Source: Sedimenticola selenatireducens DSM 17993
GTDB taxonomy: Bacteria; Pseudomonadota; Gammaproteobacteria; Chromatiales; Chromatiaceae
Length of the DNA: 64,000 nt
Reading direction: 5' to 3'
Assembly: GCF_000428045.1 (NCBI RefSeq)
Contig: NZ_ATZE01000001.1
Coordinates: 285,156 to 349,155 of the forward strand
How positions within the stretch are numbered: position 1 is the first letter of the stretch; each line of letters begins with the position of its first letter. Shown here one piece after another: positions 34,246-43,726 of the stretch. A model generated the notes under the pieces. The model did not search any database. It was given only the letters and a program-made list of their open reading frames with translations, and had not been told where the DNA came from. Made by a program: the position numbers and the translations under genes.

Positions 34246-34554
34246 ATGAGTATTTTACACACGGTAAATAAATCACCTTATGAGAAGAACTCCCTCGACA
34301 GCTGCCTGAGTCTGGCCAAAGAGGGCAGTGCTGTGCTGCTGATTGAAGACGGTGTTTATGCCGCGCTCAAGGGGGCGGCAAAAGAGCCGCGGATGAAAGA
34401 AGCCGCCCAGAAGATCAAGCTGTATGTTCTGGGACCGGATCTGAAAGCCCGCGGTATGGCGGAAGATAGGGTGATCGAAGGCGTAGAGATTGTGGACTAT
34501 GCCGGCTTTGTTGACCTGGCGGCAACGCATGACAAAGTGAATGCGTGGCTCTAG
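34246..34554 (+). CDS. dsrH: sulfurtransferase subunit DsrH
   Basis: 102 residues from ATG 34246, chosen because GAGGTGG lies five bases upstream; a GTG at 34237 would overlap that box. TusB-like. The active Cys is residue 20 (SLDSCLSLA), as in Allochromatium DsrH. Third subunit of DsrEFH. Confidence 0.96.
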   Translation: MSILHTVNKSPYEKNSLDSCLSLAKEGSAVLLIEDGVYAALKGAAKEPRMKEAAQKIKLYVLGPDLKARGMAEDRVIEGVEIVDYAGFVDLAATHDKVNAWL

Positions 34555-34603
34555 CCACAACTAATTGGTTTTTTTACACGAGTACATTACTGGAGAGTGA
34601 ATC

Positions 34604-34936
34604 ATGGCAATTGAAGTCAACGGCAAAACTTTTGAGACGGATGAAGAAGGTTACCTGACCAATCTGTCCGACTGGGAGCCTGGTGTGGCAGACGTCATGG
34701 CCAAAGAGGATGACCTGGAACTGACCGACGAGCACTGGGACATCATTAACTTCCTGCGCGAGTACTATGAAGAGTACCAGATCGCTCCGGCTGTACGCGT
34801 TCTGACCAAGGCGGTCGGCAAGAAGCTGGGCAAGGAAAAAGGCAACAGCAAATACCTGTACGCCCTGTTCCCCTACGGCCCAGGTAAGCAGGCGTGTCGT
34901 TTCGCCGGCCTGCCCAAGCCGACCGGTTGTATCTAA
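34604..34936 (+). CDS. dsrC: sulfur-carrier protein DsrC
   Basis: 110 residues. Carries the sulfur substrate of DsrAB as persulfide/trisulfide on the two C-terminal cysteines, Cys98 (KQACRF) and penultimate Cys109 (PTGCI), eleven residues apart as in all functional DsrC. Typically very highly expressed; codon use here is strongly biased. Flanked 3' by two hairpins (34959-35018) that could protect its message. Confidence 0.98.
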   Translation: MAIEVNGKTFETDEEGYLTNLSDWEPGVADVMAKEDDLELTDEHWDIINFLREYYEEYQIAPAVRVLTKAVGKKLGKEKGNSKYLYALFPYGPGKQACRFAGLPKPTGCI

Positions 34937-34958
34937 ACCGGTATTGTCGGGAATTGGT

Positions 34959-35018
34959 CACCCTCCTGTAGTGAATTGGAGGGTGTATCAGGGTGACCTC
35001 CTCCGTTTTGGAGGAGGT
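34959..35018 (+). promoter_or_regulatory. two tandem hairpins after dsrC
   Basis: CACCCTCC-N11-GGAGGGTG (34959-34985) and ACCTCCTCC-GTTTT-GGAGGAGGT (34996-35018), both perfect stems (8 and 9 bp). No T tract follows. They would slow 3' decay of the dsrC part of the message or give partial termination before dsrM, matching the known excess of DsrC over the membrane complex. Confidence 0.65.
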
Positions 35019-35134
35019 GGCTCTGTGCAACGGAAAGCGAGGTTTCCAGATACTGACACACTTCGTTGAAGTGCTTTGCATACCGGCGGGCTGACGCCTT
35101 CCGGTTATAAGAATAGCTTGAGGATCGCAGGAAC

Positions 35135-35854
35135 ATGTCCACTGTCTATGCGTTGCTGTTTATCGTAGCGACCGTCGTGCTGGTGATTGGCCTGGCAAGA
35201 AAGATTGCCCAGTATGCCAGGACGCCGGCTCCCTTGAAGATTCCTACCACTCCGGCCCCGGTTACTCAAACCGGTGTGGTGATGCGCATGTTCCGTGAAG
35301 TGGTGTTTTTCGAAAGTCTTTTCAAGAGTACCAAATGGACCTGGGTTTTCGGTTGGCTTTTTCACATGGCGCTATTTGTCGTTTTGTTGCGCCACCTGCG
35401 TTATTTCATGGACCCCGTCTGGCTGCCGATCCAGCTTATTCAGCCAATAGGAGTTTATGCCGGCTTTGCAATGCTCGCCGGTCTGGCAGGCCTTCTGGTG
35501 CGCCGCATCTTCGTTGATCGGGTACGTTATATTTCGGCCCCTTCGGATTATCTCTGGCTACTGGTTCTGCTCCTTATCGGCATTAGCGGTTTGATGATGA
35601 AGTTCGTTTCGCACACCGATATTGTCATGGTGAAACAGTTTTTCACCGGTCTGATGGGTTTCAGTATCGGCACATTGCCTGTTGATTTCCCATTGATCAT
35701 ACATCTGACGCTGGTGGCGTTGCTGATGATCCTGTTCCCATTCAGCAAGCTGCTGCATGTGCCGGGCATATTTTTCAGCCCGAGCCGCAACCAGGTGGAT
35801 AACCCCCGTGAAAAGCGTCACCTCGCCGAATGGGCGAAGGCGATGGAAGAATAA
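35135..35854 (+). CDS. dsrM: DsrMKJOP complex cytochrome b subunit DsrM
   Basis: 239 residues with five to six transmembrane helices and conserved histidines (GWLFHMALF, LLRHLRYF, KFVSHTDI, IIHLTLV) for haem b, as in NarI-like DsrM. Exchanges electrons with the quinone pool and with DsrK. 40 bp before dsrK. Confidence 0.95.
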   Translation: MSTVYALLFIVATVVLVIGLARKIAQYARTPAPLKIPTTPAPVTQTGVVMRMFREVVFFESLFKSTKWTWVFGWLFHMALFVVLLRHLRYFMDPVWLPIQLIQPIGVYAGFAMLAGLAGLLVRRIFVDRVRYISAPSDYLWLLVLLLIGISGLMMKFVSHTDIVMVKQFFTGLMGFSIGTLPVDFPLIIHLTLVALLMILFPFSKLLHVPGIFFSPSRNQVDNPREKRHLAEWAKAMEE

Positions 35855-35893
35855 ACGCAGCAGCAATCGACTGAACGCCGAAGAGGGTATTAC

Positions 35894-37426
35894 ATGGCTA
35901 AGGCAGAATTCGATGTACCGGAGCTCCAGGAGTATGTGGATGTGCCGGAACTCGTGGAAGGCACAATGGCGCATCTCAGCCCGTTTGTCGCCAAACCGGA
36001 TCACAACATTCCGTTGGGTTTTCCGGGTGAACTGGTAGATGACTGGCATGATAAGGCGCTTGAGAAACTGGATGATCTGCGTTCGCGCTATCGTTCCCTG
36101 CAAGTGTATCTGGATGCCTGCGTTAAGTGTGGTGCCTGTACCGACAAGTGTCACTACTATCTCAGCACCAAAGATCCGAAGAACATGCCGGTGGGCCGTC
36201 AGGATCTGCTGCGCAAGGTCTATCGCCGTTACAACACTTTTGCCGGCAAGTACTTCCCCTGGCTGGTTGGCGCCAAGGATCTGACCCGCGAAACACTGGA
36301 TGAGTGGTACAGCTACTACCATCAGTGTTCCCAGTGTCGCCGCTGTTCGGTGTTCTGCCCCTACGGTATCGATACGGCAGAGATCTCCATGGCTGCCCGT
36401 GAGATCCTCGACAGCGTCGGCTATGGCCAGAAGTACTGCAACGAGATCATCGCCAAGGTCCATGAGAAAGGCAACAACCTGGGTCTGCCGGGTCCCGCTA
36501 TCCTGGATACCCTGGAGGGTCTGGAAGAGGACGTCGAGGAAGAGACCGGCGTGGCGGTCAAGTACCCGCTGGACGTGAAGGGTGCCGAGATCCTGCTGGT
36601 GACCCCCTCTGCTGACTTCTTCGCCGAGCCCCACGTGGACGGCCTGATTGGCTACGGCAAGGTATTTCATGAAGCGGGCGTCAGCTGGACTCTCAGTACC
36701 ACTGCCTCCGAGGCGGGCAACTTCGGCATGTTCATCGGCAGTTATGAGAACATGCGCCGGGTCGCCCTGCGTATTCGCCAGGCTGCGCTGGAACTGGGCG
36801 TCAAGCGGATTGTATTTGGTGAGTGTGGTCACGCCTGGCGTGTCGCTTACGCATTCCTGAACACCCTGGCCGGCCCGTTTGATTTTCTGGATCCCCGTTA
36901 TCCGGTACCGCAGCACATCTGTGAGTACACCTATGACCTGATCCAGCAGGGCAAGCTGAAGTTTGACAAGTCCGCCAACGATGATATGACCCTGACTTTC
37001 CATGACTCCTGCAACGTGGCCCGCGCCACCCGCATGGGTGACAAGCCGGGTGGACAATTTGATATTCCCCGTGCAGTCATCAAGGCGGTTTGCAACAACT
37101 ATGTGGACATGGATCACGAGACTATTGGGGAGAAGACCTTCTGCTGCGGCGGCGGTGGCGGTCTGCTGACGGATGATTTGATGGAAATCCGTGTCAAGGG
37201 GGCGCTACCACGCATGACCGCCTTGCAGAATGTCATCAAGGATGAGGGTGTAACGCACATGGCCGCCATCTGCGCCATTTGCAAAAGCCAGTTTACCAAG
37301 GTGTTGCCTTACTACGGCATGGACATGGATCAGATTGTCAGTGTCCATCAGCTGGTCAGCAACGCCATTGTTCTCACCGGACAAAATACCGATGAGGACG
37401 AAGACGATGCGAACGGTGATGCATAA
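35894..37426 (+). CDS. dsrK: DsrMKJOP complex heterodisulfide-reductase-like subunit DsrK
   Basis: 510 residues. Two [4Fe-4S] ferredoxin sites (CVKCGACTDKCHYY and CSQCRRCSVFCPYG) and the CCG-type catalytic cluster region with FHDSCNVAR and CCGGGGGLL, as in HdrD. Thought to reoxidise or reduce the DsrC disulfide/trisulfide at the cytoplasmic face. Length typical. Confidence 0.97.
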   Translation: MAKAEFDVPELQEYVDVPELVEGTMAHLSPFVAKPDHNIPLGFPGELVDDWHDKALEKLDDLRSRYRSLQVYLDACVKCGACTDKCHYYLSTKDPKNMPVGRQDLLRKVYRRYNTFAGKYFPWLVGAKDLTRETLDEWYSYYHQCSQCRRCSVFCPYGIDTAEISMAAREILDSVGYGQKYCNEIIAKVHEKGNNLGLPGPAILDTLEGLEEDVEEETGVAVKYPLDVKGAEILLVTPSADFFAEPHVDGLIGYGKVFHEAGVSWTLSTTASEAGNFGMFIGSYENMRRVALRIRQAALELGVKRIVFGECGHAWRVAYAFLNTLAGPFDFLDPRYPVPQHICEYTYDLIQQGKLKFDKSANDDMTLTFHDSCNVARATRMGDKPGGQFDIPRAVIKAVCNNYVDMDHETIGEKTFCCGGGGGLLTDDLMEIRVKGALPRMTALQNVIKDEGVTHMAAICAICKSQFTKVLPYYGMDMDQIVSVHQLVSNAIVLTGQNTDEDEDDANGDA

Positions 37427-37514
37427 AGGGTGTTGAAAGAGTTGAGGTATAACGCGCCGGTGATCCAGTCATTGGCGGTGTTTTAAAAATTATATAGGTT
37501 GAGGAGAGAATTCC

Positions 37515-39470
37515 ATGGCAACTCCTACGGAACAGATGAACACAAAACTGAGTTTCCGCCGCTATAAGGAAGGCGATAACGAGTGGGACGATTTTAGTGA
37601 GAAGATCTTCAGGGAAGATACCTCATACAAATGCCCGACCTACATTCATAAAACACCCCCCTGTCAGGGCAGCTGTCCTTCCGGTGAGGATATCCGTGGC
37701 TACTTGGCGATTGCCCGCGGTTAGGAGAAGCCACCCGAGGGTGTCGAGCGTGACGAATACATGTTCCGCCGCTCCACCGATGCCAATCCTTTCCCGTCCA
37801 TGATGGGCCGGGTCTGTCCGGCGCCCTGTCAGGACGGCTGTAACCGCAATGACGTGGAAGATTTCGTCGGTATCAATGCCGTCGAGCAGTATATCGGTGA
37901 CTCTGCGATTGCCAACGGCTACAAGTTCACGCCCGGTGCGGATATCGCCAAGAAGGTAGCGGTCATCGGTGGTGGTCCCGCCGGTATGTCAGCCGCTTAC
38001 CAACTGCGCCGCATGGGCTACGGTGTCACCATCTTCGACGAGAACGAGGAGCTGGGCGGCATGATGCGCTATGGCATCCCCGGCTATCGTATTCCCCGTG
38101 ACAAGCTGGACGCCGAGCTGAACCGGATTGTCGAAATGGGCGTGGAACTGCGCCTCAAGACCCGGGTTGGTCGCGATGTTGCCGCAGCCGATGTGGAGAA
38201 AGAGTTTGACGCGCTGCTCTGGGCCCTGGGCTGTCAGAGTGGACGTGGCCTGCCGGTCCCCGGCTGGGAAGGTACCCCCAACTGCGTCACCGGCGTCGCC
38301 TTCCTCAAGGCCTTCAACGAGGGTCGTATGAAGGTCACTGCTGAAAAAGTTGTCTGTATCGGTGGTGGCGATACCTCCATCGATGTGGTCTCGGTAGCCC
38401 GTCGCCTGGGACATGTGAAGCACAAGAATCCGACGGATCGTCCGGAACTGGTGGTACAGGATGGTTATGTCGCCCATGATGTGGCGGTAACTGCCGACGC
38501 CCAGGGTTCCGACGTTACTCTGACCTCGTTGTTCACCAAGGACAAGATGATGGCGGCTGAGCACGAAGTGCAGGATGCCACCACCGAGGGCGTCACCATC
38601 CTGGACGGTGTCATGCCACTGGAAGTGATTGTTGGTGAAGATGGTCGTGCCACCGGTCTGAAGGTGTGTGACTGCACCATGGATGGTATGAAACCTATCC
38701 CGGTTGAAGGCACCGAGCGTGTGCTGGAAGCGGACCTGATCGTTTCGGCCATCGGCCAGGGCGGCGATATGACCGGCCTCGAGGATATGGCCAACGATCG
38801 CAACCTGATCGATGCCGACAAGTTCTTCCAGGTGCCGGGAAAACAGGGTCACTTTGTAGCCGGCGATATCATCCGTCCCCATCTGCTGACCACCGCCATT
38901 GGCCAGGCCTCGATCGCCGCCGAGAGTATTGATCGCTTCCTCAAGCAGGAAGAGCTGGCTAAACGCCCCAAGGTGGACGTACACCACTTTGACCTGCTGG
39001 ATAAGCTGCACGAGGCGGGCAAGGATCCGGAGCATTTTGATTCGAAGGTCGGTGATCAGCGTGGTACCGATGGCGCCAAGTACGCGGTGCACAACTTTGA
39101 GAATCGGGCCGAGCAAGAGGTGATTCCCTCCAGTGATCTGTTCCTGGGCCACTTCTCCTTTACTCCACGCAACAAGCGTAGTGAAGAGGTGCCATCCGCC
39201 GAAGTGGTGCTGGGGCATTTCCATGAACGTCTGCACCCCTACAGCGAGGAGCAGATGGTGGCCGAAGCGAAACGCTGCATGAGTTGTGGCATGTGCTTCG
39301 AGTGTGACAACTGCGTGGTTTTTTGTCCCCAGGATGCAGTGTTCCGGGTCAAAAAGACCGATGCGACCACCGGTCGTTACGTGGATACCGACTACAACAA
39401 ATGTATTGGTTGCCACGTCTGCAGCGATGTCTGCCCAACTGGCTATATTCAGATGGGCCTGGGTGAATAG
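37515..39470 (+). CDS. dsrL: iron-sulfur flavoprotein DsrL, interrupted by an in-frame TAG at 37722
   Basis: Full frame is 651 codons. Codons 1-69 end GYLAIARG, then TAG (37722-37724), then EKPPEGVERDEYMFRR and the rest of DsrL continue in the same frame without any shift. DsrL is an NAD(P)H:acceptor oxidoreductase of the GltD type that works with DsrAB and is essential for sulfur-globule oxidation in Allochromatium. Seen: N-terminal Fe-S ligands (PPCQGSCPSG; CPAPCQDGCNRNDVED), FAD site GGGPAGMSAAY, NAD site CIGGGDTSIDV and a C-terminal two-cluster ferredoxin (CMSCGMCFECDNC; CIGCHVCSDVCP). The TAG lies between two Fe-S ligand groups; the next in-frame ATG is 37761, so restart would lose the first group. 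Possible explanations: sequence error, suppressed stop, or recent mutation. Confidence 0.93.
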
Positions 39471-39478
39471 GAGCAGTA

Positions 39479-39994
39479 ATGGGTAGTTTATCCGGCATCA
39501 GGCGATTTGCTGGGATGGTCGTGGGAGGAGCACTCATGCTCCTCGCCACCGGCGCCATCAGCGATTCCGCGGTTACAAAGGGTTCCAAGGCGGCTGGCCT
39601 GGATACTTGTGTAGCACCTACTGCAGCGATGCGGCGAAACCACATGGACTATCTCAAGCATGATCGCAGGGAGACTGTTCATAAAGGGATCAGAAACACG
39701 CAGTACAGTCTGGCTGAGTGCGTGGAATGTCATGCGGAAAAAGATAGCGCCGGCGCCTATAAGCCGGTGAATGCCGACGGCCAGTTTTGCGAATCCTGCC
39801 ACAGCTATGTGGCGGTTAATCTCACTTGCTTCCAGTGTCATCGCAAGACACCGGAAAACATGAGTGGCAACGGCACGGCAATGCGGGAAGGTGATCAGCG
39901 CCAGGTGTTCGGCCTGTTGCAGTCCGTTGACCAGCCGCTATCCCTGAGCCGGGATGAACTGACTCGTCTTCATGCCAAGATTGAGGGGAACTGA
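39479..39994 (+). CDS. dsrJ: DsrMKJOP complex trihaem cytochrome c DsrJ
   Basis: 171 residues. N-terminal uncleaved or cleavable signal (about 8-28) followed by three CxxCH haem sites: CVECH, CESCH and CFQCH. Periplasmic subunit; one haem of DsrJ in relatives has unusual His/Cys ligation. Eight bases after dsrL. Confidence 0.95.
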   Translation: MGSLSGIRRFAGMVVGGALMLLATGAISDSAVTKGSKAAGLDTCVAPTAAMRRNHMDYLKHDRRETVHKGIRNTQYSLAECVECHAEKDSAGAYKPVNADGQFCESCHSYVAVNLTCFQCHRKTPENMSGNGTAMREGDQRQVFGLLQSVDQPLSLSRDELTRLHAKIEGN

Positions 39995-39996
39995 TC

Positions 39997-40770
39997 ATGA
40001 GCATTAATAATGACCAGCCTGATCTGCAACGGCGTGATTTCATCGGCAAGACGGTGCTGGCGGCGGGTGCTGCCACCGTTGCTCCCGGTGTGCTGCTGAC
40101 CGTTGCCAATGCCGGTTCTGATGAGGGTGTCAGCAGTGCGGTTCGCTGGGGCATGCTGATCGATACCAACAAGTGTGTCGATGGCTGCAGCGCCTGTGTC
40201 GAGGCGTGCGACAAGGAGAACGGTATCGATCTTATCGAACGTCCGCAGGGACAGTCGGATGAGATGTGGAACGCCCAGCGGCCACAATGGATTCGCAAGG
40301 TTAAATTGCGTGATACCCAGACTGGTGAAATCTCCAATCTGCCGATGATGTGCCAGCATTGTGAGCACCCGCCCTGTGTGGATGTCTGTCCCACCGGCGC
40401 CTCATTCAAGCGTGCAGATGGTATCGTCATGGTGGATCGGCATATCTGTATCGGCTGCCGCTACTGCATGATGGCCTGCCCCTATAAAGCCCGTTCATTC
40501 ATCCATCAGGATATTGCCGAGCAGCTTACCAGCGCACCCAGGGGTAAGGGCTGTGTCGAGTCCTGTCATCTCTGTGCCAACAGGATCGATGCCGGGCGGG
40601 AAACTACGGCGTGTCAGGATGCCTGTAACCAGGAAGGCCACAAGGCCATTCTGTTTGGTGATCTGAAAAACCCGGATAGCGAAATCGCCAGAGCGCTGAA
40701 GGCGCAACACAGTCGTCAGATTCGGGCCGATCTCGAACTGAATACCGGCGTTCGTTATACCAATGTCTAA
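39997..40770 (+). CDS. dsrO: DsrMKJOP complex periplasmic ferredoxin DsrO
   Basis: 257 residues. Tat signal with RRDFIGK (about 11-17) and hydrophobic stretch, so exported folded. Four [4Fe-4S] sites by the CVDGCSACVEAC, CQHCEHPPCVDVCP, CIGCRYCMMACPYKA and CVESCHLC groups. Transfers electrons between DsrJ and DsrP. Three bases after dsrJ. Confidence 0.96.
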   Translation: MSINNDQPDLQRRDFIGKTVLAAGAATVAPGVLLTVANAGSDEGVSSAVRWGMLIDTNKCVDGCSACVEACDKENGIDLIERPQGQSDEMWNAQRPQWIRKVKLRDTQTGEISNLPMMCQHCEHPPCVDVCPTGASFKRADGIVMVDRHICIGCRYCMMACPYKARSFIHQDIAEQLTSAPRGKGCVESCHLCANRIDAGRETTACQDACNQEGHKAILFGDLKNPDSEIARALKAQHSRQIRADLELNTGVRYTNV

Positions 40771-40789
40771 GCGGTAGGGAGAGAAGTCG

Positions 40790-41995
40790 ATGATAAAAAC
40801 ACAATACCGCGAGCTCTACTGCAGTTCTCCCCGTTACTGGGGCGGACTGGCCTCCCTCGCTTTCATTATTCTGGTGGGTCTGGGCGCTGCCTTCTATATG
40901 GAGCATAACGGCCACTTCGTGACCGGCATGAGCAATCAGATTGTCTGGGGACTGCCTCATGTGTTCGCTATCTTCCTGATCGTTGCGGCTTCGGGTGCCC
41001 TGAACGTGGCTTCCATCGGTTCCGTGTTTGGTGGCCCGATGTACAAGCCGCTGGGTCGTTTTTCGGGTCTGTTGTCGATCGGATTGCTGGCCGGTGGTCT
41101 GGTGGTGCTGTTGCTTGACCTGGGACGTCCCGATCGACTGATCGTGGCCATGACCACCTATAACTTCAAATCAATCTTTGCCTGGAATATTATTCTCTAT
41201 ACCGGCTTTTTCACTATTGTCGGTCTCTACCTTTGGGCAATGATGGATCGCAAGTTTGAACAGTTCAAACGCCCGATCGGTTTTGCCGCTTTCTTCTGGC
41301 GACTGGCACTGACCACCGGTACCGGCTCCATCTTCGGTTTTCTGGTGGCCCGTGAGGCTTATGACGCCGCCATCATGGCGCCCATGTTCATCATCATGTC
41401 ATTCAGTTACGGTCTGGCATTTTTTATCATTACCCTGATGGCCGCCTACTGGTGGGCCGACCGCAGCATTGGTGATTTGCGGCTGGCGAAGCTGAAAAAT
41501 CTGTTGGGGGTTTTTGTCGGTGCAGTGCTCTATTTTGCGCTGGTCTATCACCTGACCAACCTGTACGTCACCCAACATCACGGTGTTGAGCGTTTCATCC
41601 TGCTGGATGGCGGCATCTATACCAATATGTTCTGGATCGGCCAGGTGGTGATCGGCGGAATTATTCCCCTGTTCCTGCTCTACTCACCGGCTTTTGCGAC
41701 GTCCCGGTTTGCCATTACAGTGGCTTCCCTGTTGGTATTGATCGGCGGTTTTTTCCAGATCTACGTAATCGTGATCGGTGGTCAGGCATTTCCGATGAAT
41801 CTGTTCCCGGGCAAGGAGGTGCTGGAGAGCAGTTTCTTTGACGGCGTCGTGGCGGGGTACTCGCCGTCATTGGCCGAAGCACTACTGGGTATCGCCGGTG
41901 TGGCTGTTTCCATGATCCTGGTGGCAATTGGCGCCCGAATGCTGCGGGTATTGCCGGAAAGCCTGGAAGATCCAGCTGAGGGCGAATGCGTCTGA
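40790..41995 (+). CDS. dsrP: DsrMKJOP complex NrfD-type membrane subunit DsrP
   Basis: 401 residues with about ten transmembrane helices, NrfD/PsrC family (GMSNQIVWGLPHVFAIFLIV near the N-terminus, DLGRPDRLIVAM). Exchanges electrons between DsrO and quinone. Last membrane-complex gene; followed by a REP hairpin before dsrN. Confidence 0.95.
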   Translation: MIKTQYRELYCSSPRYWGGLASLAFIILVGLGAAFYMEHNGHFVTGMSNQIVWGLPHVFAIFLIVAASGALNVASIGSVFGGPMYKPLGRFSGLLSIGLLAGGLVVLLLDLGRPDRLIVAMTTYNFKSIFAWNIILYTGFFTIVGLYLWAMMDRKFEQFKRPIGFAAFFWRLALTTGTGSIFGFLVAREAYDAAIMAPMFIIMSFSYGLAFFIITLMAAYWWADRSIGDLRLAKLKNLLGVFVGAVLYFALVYHLTNLYVTQHHGVERFILLDGGIYTNMFWIGQVVIGGIIPLFLLYSPAFATSRFAITVASLLVLIGGFFQIYVIVIGGQAFPMNLFPGKEVLESSFFDGVVAGYSPSLAEALLGIAGVAVSMILVAIGARMLRVLPESLEDPAEGECV

Positions 41996-42035
41996 GCATT
42001 GCGGTACCCGCCTGTCGCATGATCAGGTAAAAGCA

Positions 42036-42087
42036 TCGCGGCTGAAGCCGCTCCTGCGTTCTCATGCAGGAGCTGCTTTGGCCGCGA
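42036..42087. repeat. REP-type palindrome between dsrP and dsrN
   Basis: Two 22-nt arms (TCGCGGCTGAAGCCGCTCC... / ...GGAGCTGCTTTGGCCGCGA) around GTTCTCAT, pairing at 19 of 22 positions. The arm sequence is that of widespread gammaproteobacterial REP elements. It may end or attenuate transcription inside the operon. Confidence 0.8.
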
Positions 42088-42221
42088 GGATAGCTTTTCC
42101 TCTACCACCATCGTTTTCCCCGCTTTACAGGCATAACCGGAAGGGTGACTATAGGCTTCAGACAGGCCGTCGCAGCCTGGCCAGCGGACTGGAAACAGCG
42201 TCACTGAACTGACCAAGACTT

Positions 42222-43625
42222 ATGTCCTATTTCTTCATCTCTGCCGCCCACAAGTCTTCAGGCAAGACGACATTGTCGATTGGTCTGACGGCTGCCCTGT
42301 GTCGGCGTGGCATGCAGGTGCAGACGTTCAAGAAAGGGCCCGATTATATCGATCCGCTCTGGCTTACTGCTGCCAGTGGCCGGCCGTGCGTGAATCTGGA
42401 TTTTTTTACCATGTCCAGGCAGGAGATCCACGATGAGTTCGGGCGCGCCATGGCCAAGGCCGAGATCGGTGTCATCGAGGGCAACAAGGGTCTGTATGAC
42501 GGATTGGATCTGGATGGCAGTAACAGCAACGCCGCCCTGGCGGCCCAACTGCAGGCACCGGTGTTTCTGGTTATTGATGCCCGGGGTATGACCCGCGGTA
42601 TTGCACCGTTGATCCTCGGCTATCAGGCGTTTGATCCCAATGTACGTATTGCCGGTGTTATCCTGAATAAGGTCGGTGGCAGCCGGCACGAAGCCAAACT
42701 CTGTAACGTGATCGGTCACTATACCGATCTGCCGGTAGTCGGCGCGGTGCACAGTGCCCCTGAACTGGTCATCGATGAGCGCCACCTGGGGTTGATGCCG
42801 AGCAACGAGAGCGAGCTGGCGGAAAAGAAGATTGCCCAGTTGGGGGAGCGGGTCGCCGATCAGGTGGATATCGACCGGATACTCGCCATTGCAGCTGATG
42901 TGCCGGCGCTGGATTTTACCAAACAACCACAGATCCAGACTTCCACCGGGCAGTTGCGTATTGGCTACCCCAGGGATCGGGCATTCGGTTTTTATTATCC
43001 TGGCGATCTGCAGAAGATGTGTGACCTGGGGGTTGATCTGGTCCCCTTCGACACCCTGAACGATACCCAACTGCCTCCGGTGGACGGACTGTTCATCGGT
43101 GGTGGCTTTCCCGAGATGGTGATGGAGGCGCTGCAGGCCAATGTTTCACTGCGCCGGGAGATTCGGGAGTTTATCGATCAGGGCGGTCCGGTTTATGCCG
43201 AATGTGGCGGGTTGATGTATCTGGCCCGCAGCCTGAAATGGCAGGATCGGCGGTGTGAGATGGTCGGCGCCATCCCGGGTGACGTGGTAATGCATGAGCG
43301 ACCCCAGGGCAGGGGATATGTGCGCCTGGAGGAGACCGACGAGAATCCCTGGCCAAAAGTGCCGGGATGCAGCGCAGGCATCGCGGCGCATGAGTTTCAC
43401 TACTCGGCCTTGGAAAACCTGGATCCGGAGATCCGTTTCGCCTACAAGGTAACCCGGGGCACCGGGATTGACGGGATCCACGATGGTATTGTTTATAAGA
43501 ATCTCCTGGCCAGTTACACCCACTTGCGGGATGTGGGTGGCAATCACTGGATCGAACGTTTCCTGGCGCATGTACGCCGCTGCAGGGGAGATGACGGTAC
43601 AACACAACAGACAGGCGTCGGCTGA
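42222..43625 (+). CDS. dsrN: sirohaem amidase-type protein DsrN (CobB/CbiA family)
   Basis: 467 residues. N-terminal P-loop (SAAHKSSGKTTLS), DRAGG-type CbiA core and C-terminal class I glutamine amidotransferase with YAECGGLMYL (catalytic Cys). Related to cobyrinate a,c-diamide synthase; in Dsr organisms it amidates sirohaem for DsrAB. Separated by 226 bp from dsrP. Confidence 0.93.
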   Translation: MSYFFISAAHKSSGKTTLSIGLTAALCRRGMQVQTFKKGPDYIDPLWLTAASGRPCVNLDFFTMSRQEIHDEFGRAMAKAEIGVIEGNKGLYDGLDLDGSNSNAALAAQLQAPVFLVIDARGMTRGIAPLILGYQAFDPNVRIAGVILNKVGGSRHEAKLCNVIGHYTDLPVVGAVHSAPELVIDERHLGLMPSNESELAEKKIAQLGERVADQVDIDRILAIAADVPALDFTKQPQIQTSTGQLRIGYPRDRAFGFYYPGDLQKMCDLGVDLVPFDTLNDTQLPPVDGLFIGGGFPEMVMEALQANVSLRREIREFIDQGGPVYAECGGLMYLARSLKWQDRRCEMVGAIPGDVVMHERPQGRGYVRLEETDENPWPKVPGCSAGIAAHEFHYSALENLDPEIRFAYKVTRGTGIDGIHDGIVYKNLLASYTHLRDVGGNHWIERFLAHVRRCRGDDGTTQQTGVG

Positions 43626-43726
43626 AGGGAGACAATAGCCAGAGTGCCGCAATATAGTTTGAAAGGGCAGGTATAACCGGGATAATCTCGACACGGGATC
43701 ATCCCATAGCAGTATGGAGCATTCTC

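Noticed and set aside
35558..37117. Long open frame on the minus strand opposite dsrM-dsrK
   Set aside because: Antisense of highly biased dsrK codons; no family features, no start signals. Same for long antisense frames over dsrA, dsrL, pepN and the EF-G gene.
37515..39470. Pyrrolysine or selenocysteine reading of the dsrL stop as a genome-wide code
   Set aside because: The stop is TAG, not TGA, and many neighbours end in TAG (HdeA-like, CsgG-like, dsrH, dsrR, pepN, cca), so a general reassignment is unlikely.
37515..39470. Frameshift in dsrL
   Set aside because: Codons before 37722 and after 37724 are in the same frame (distance from the first ATG to the second part is a multiple of three).
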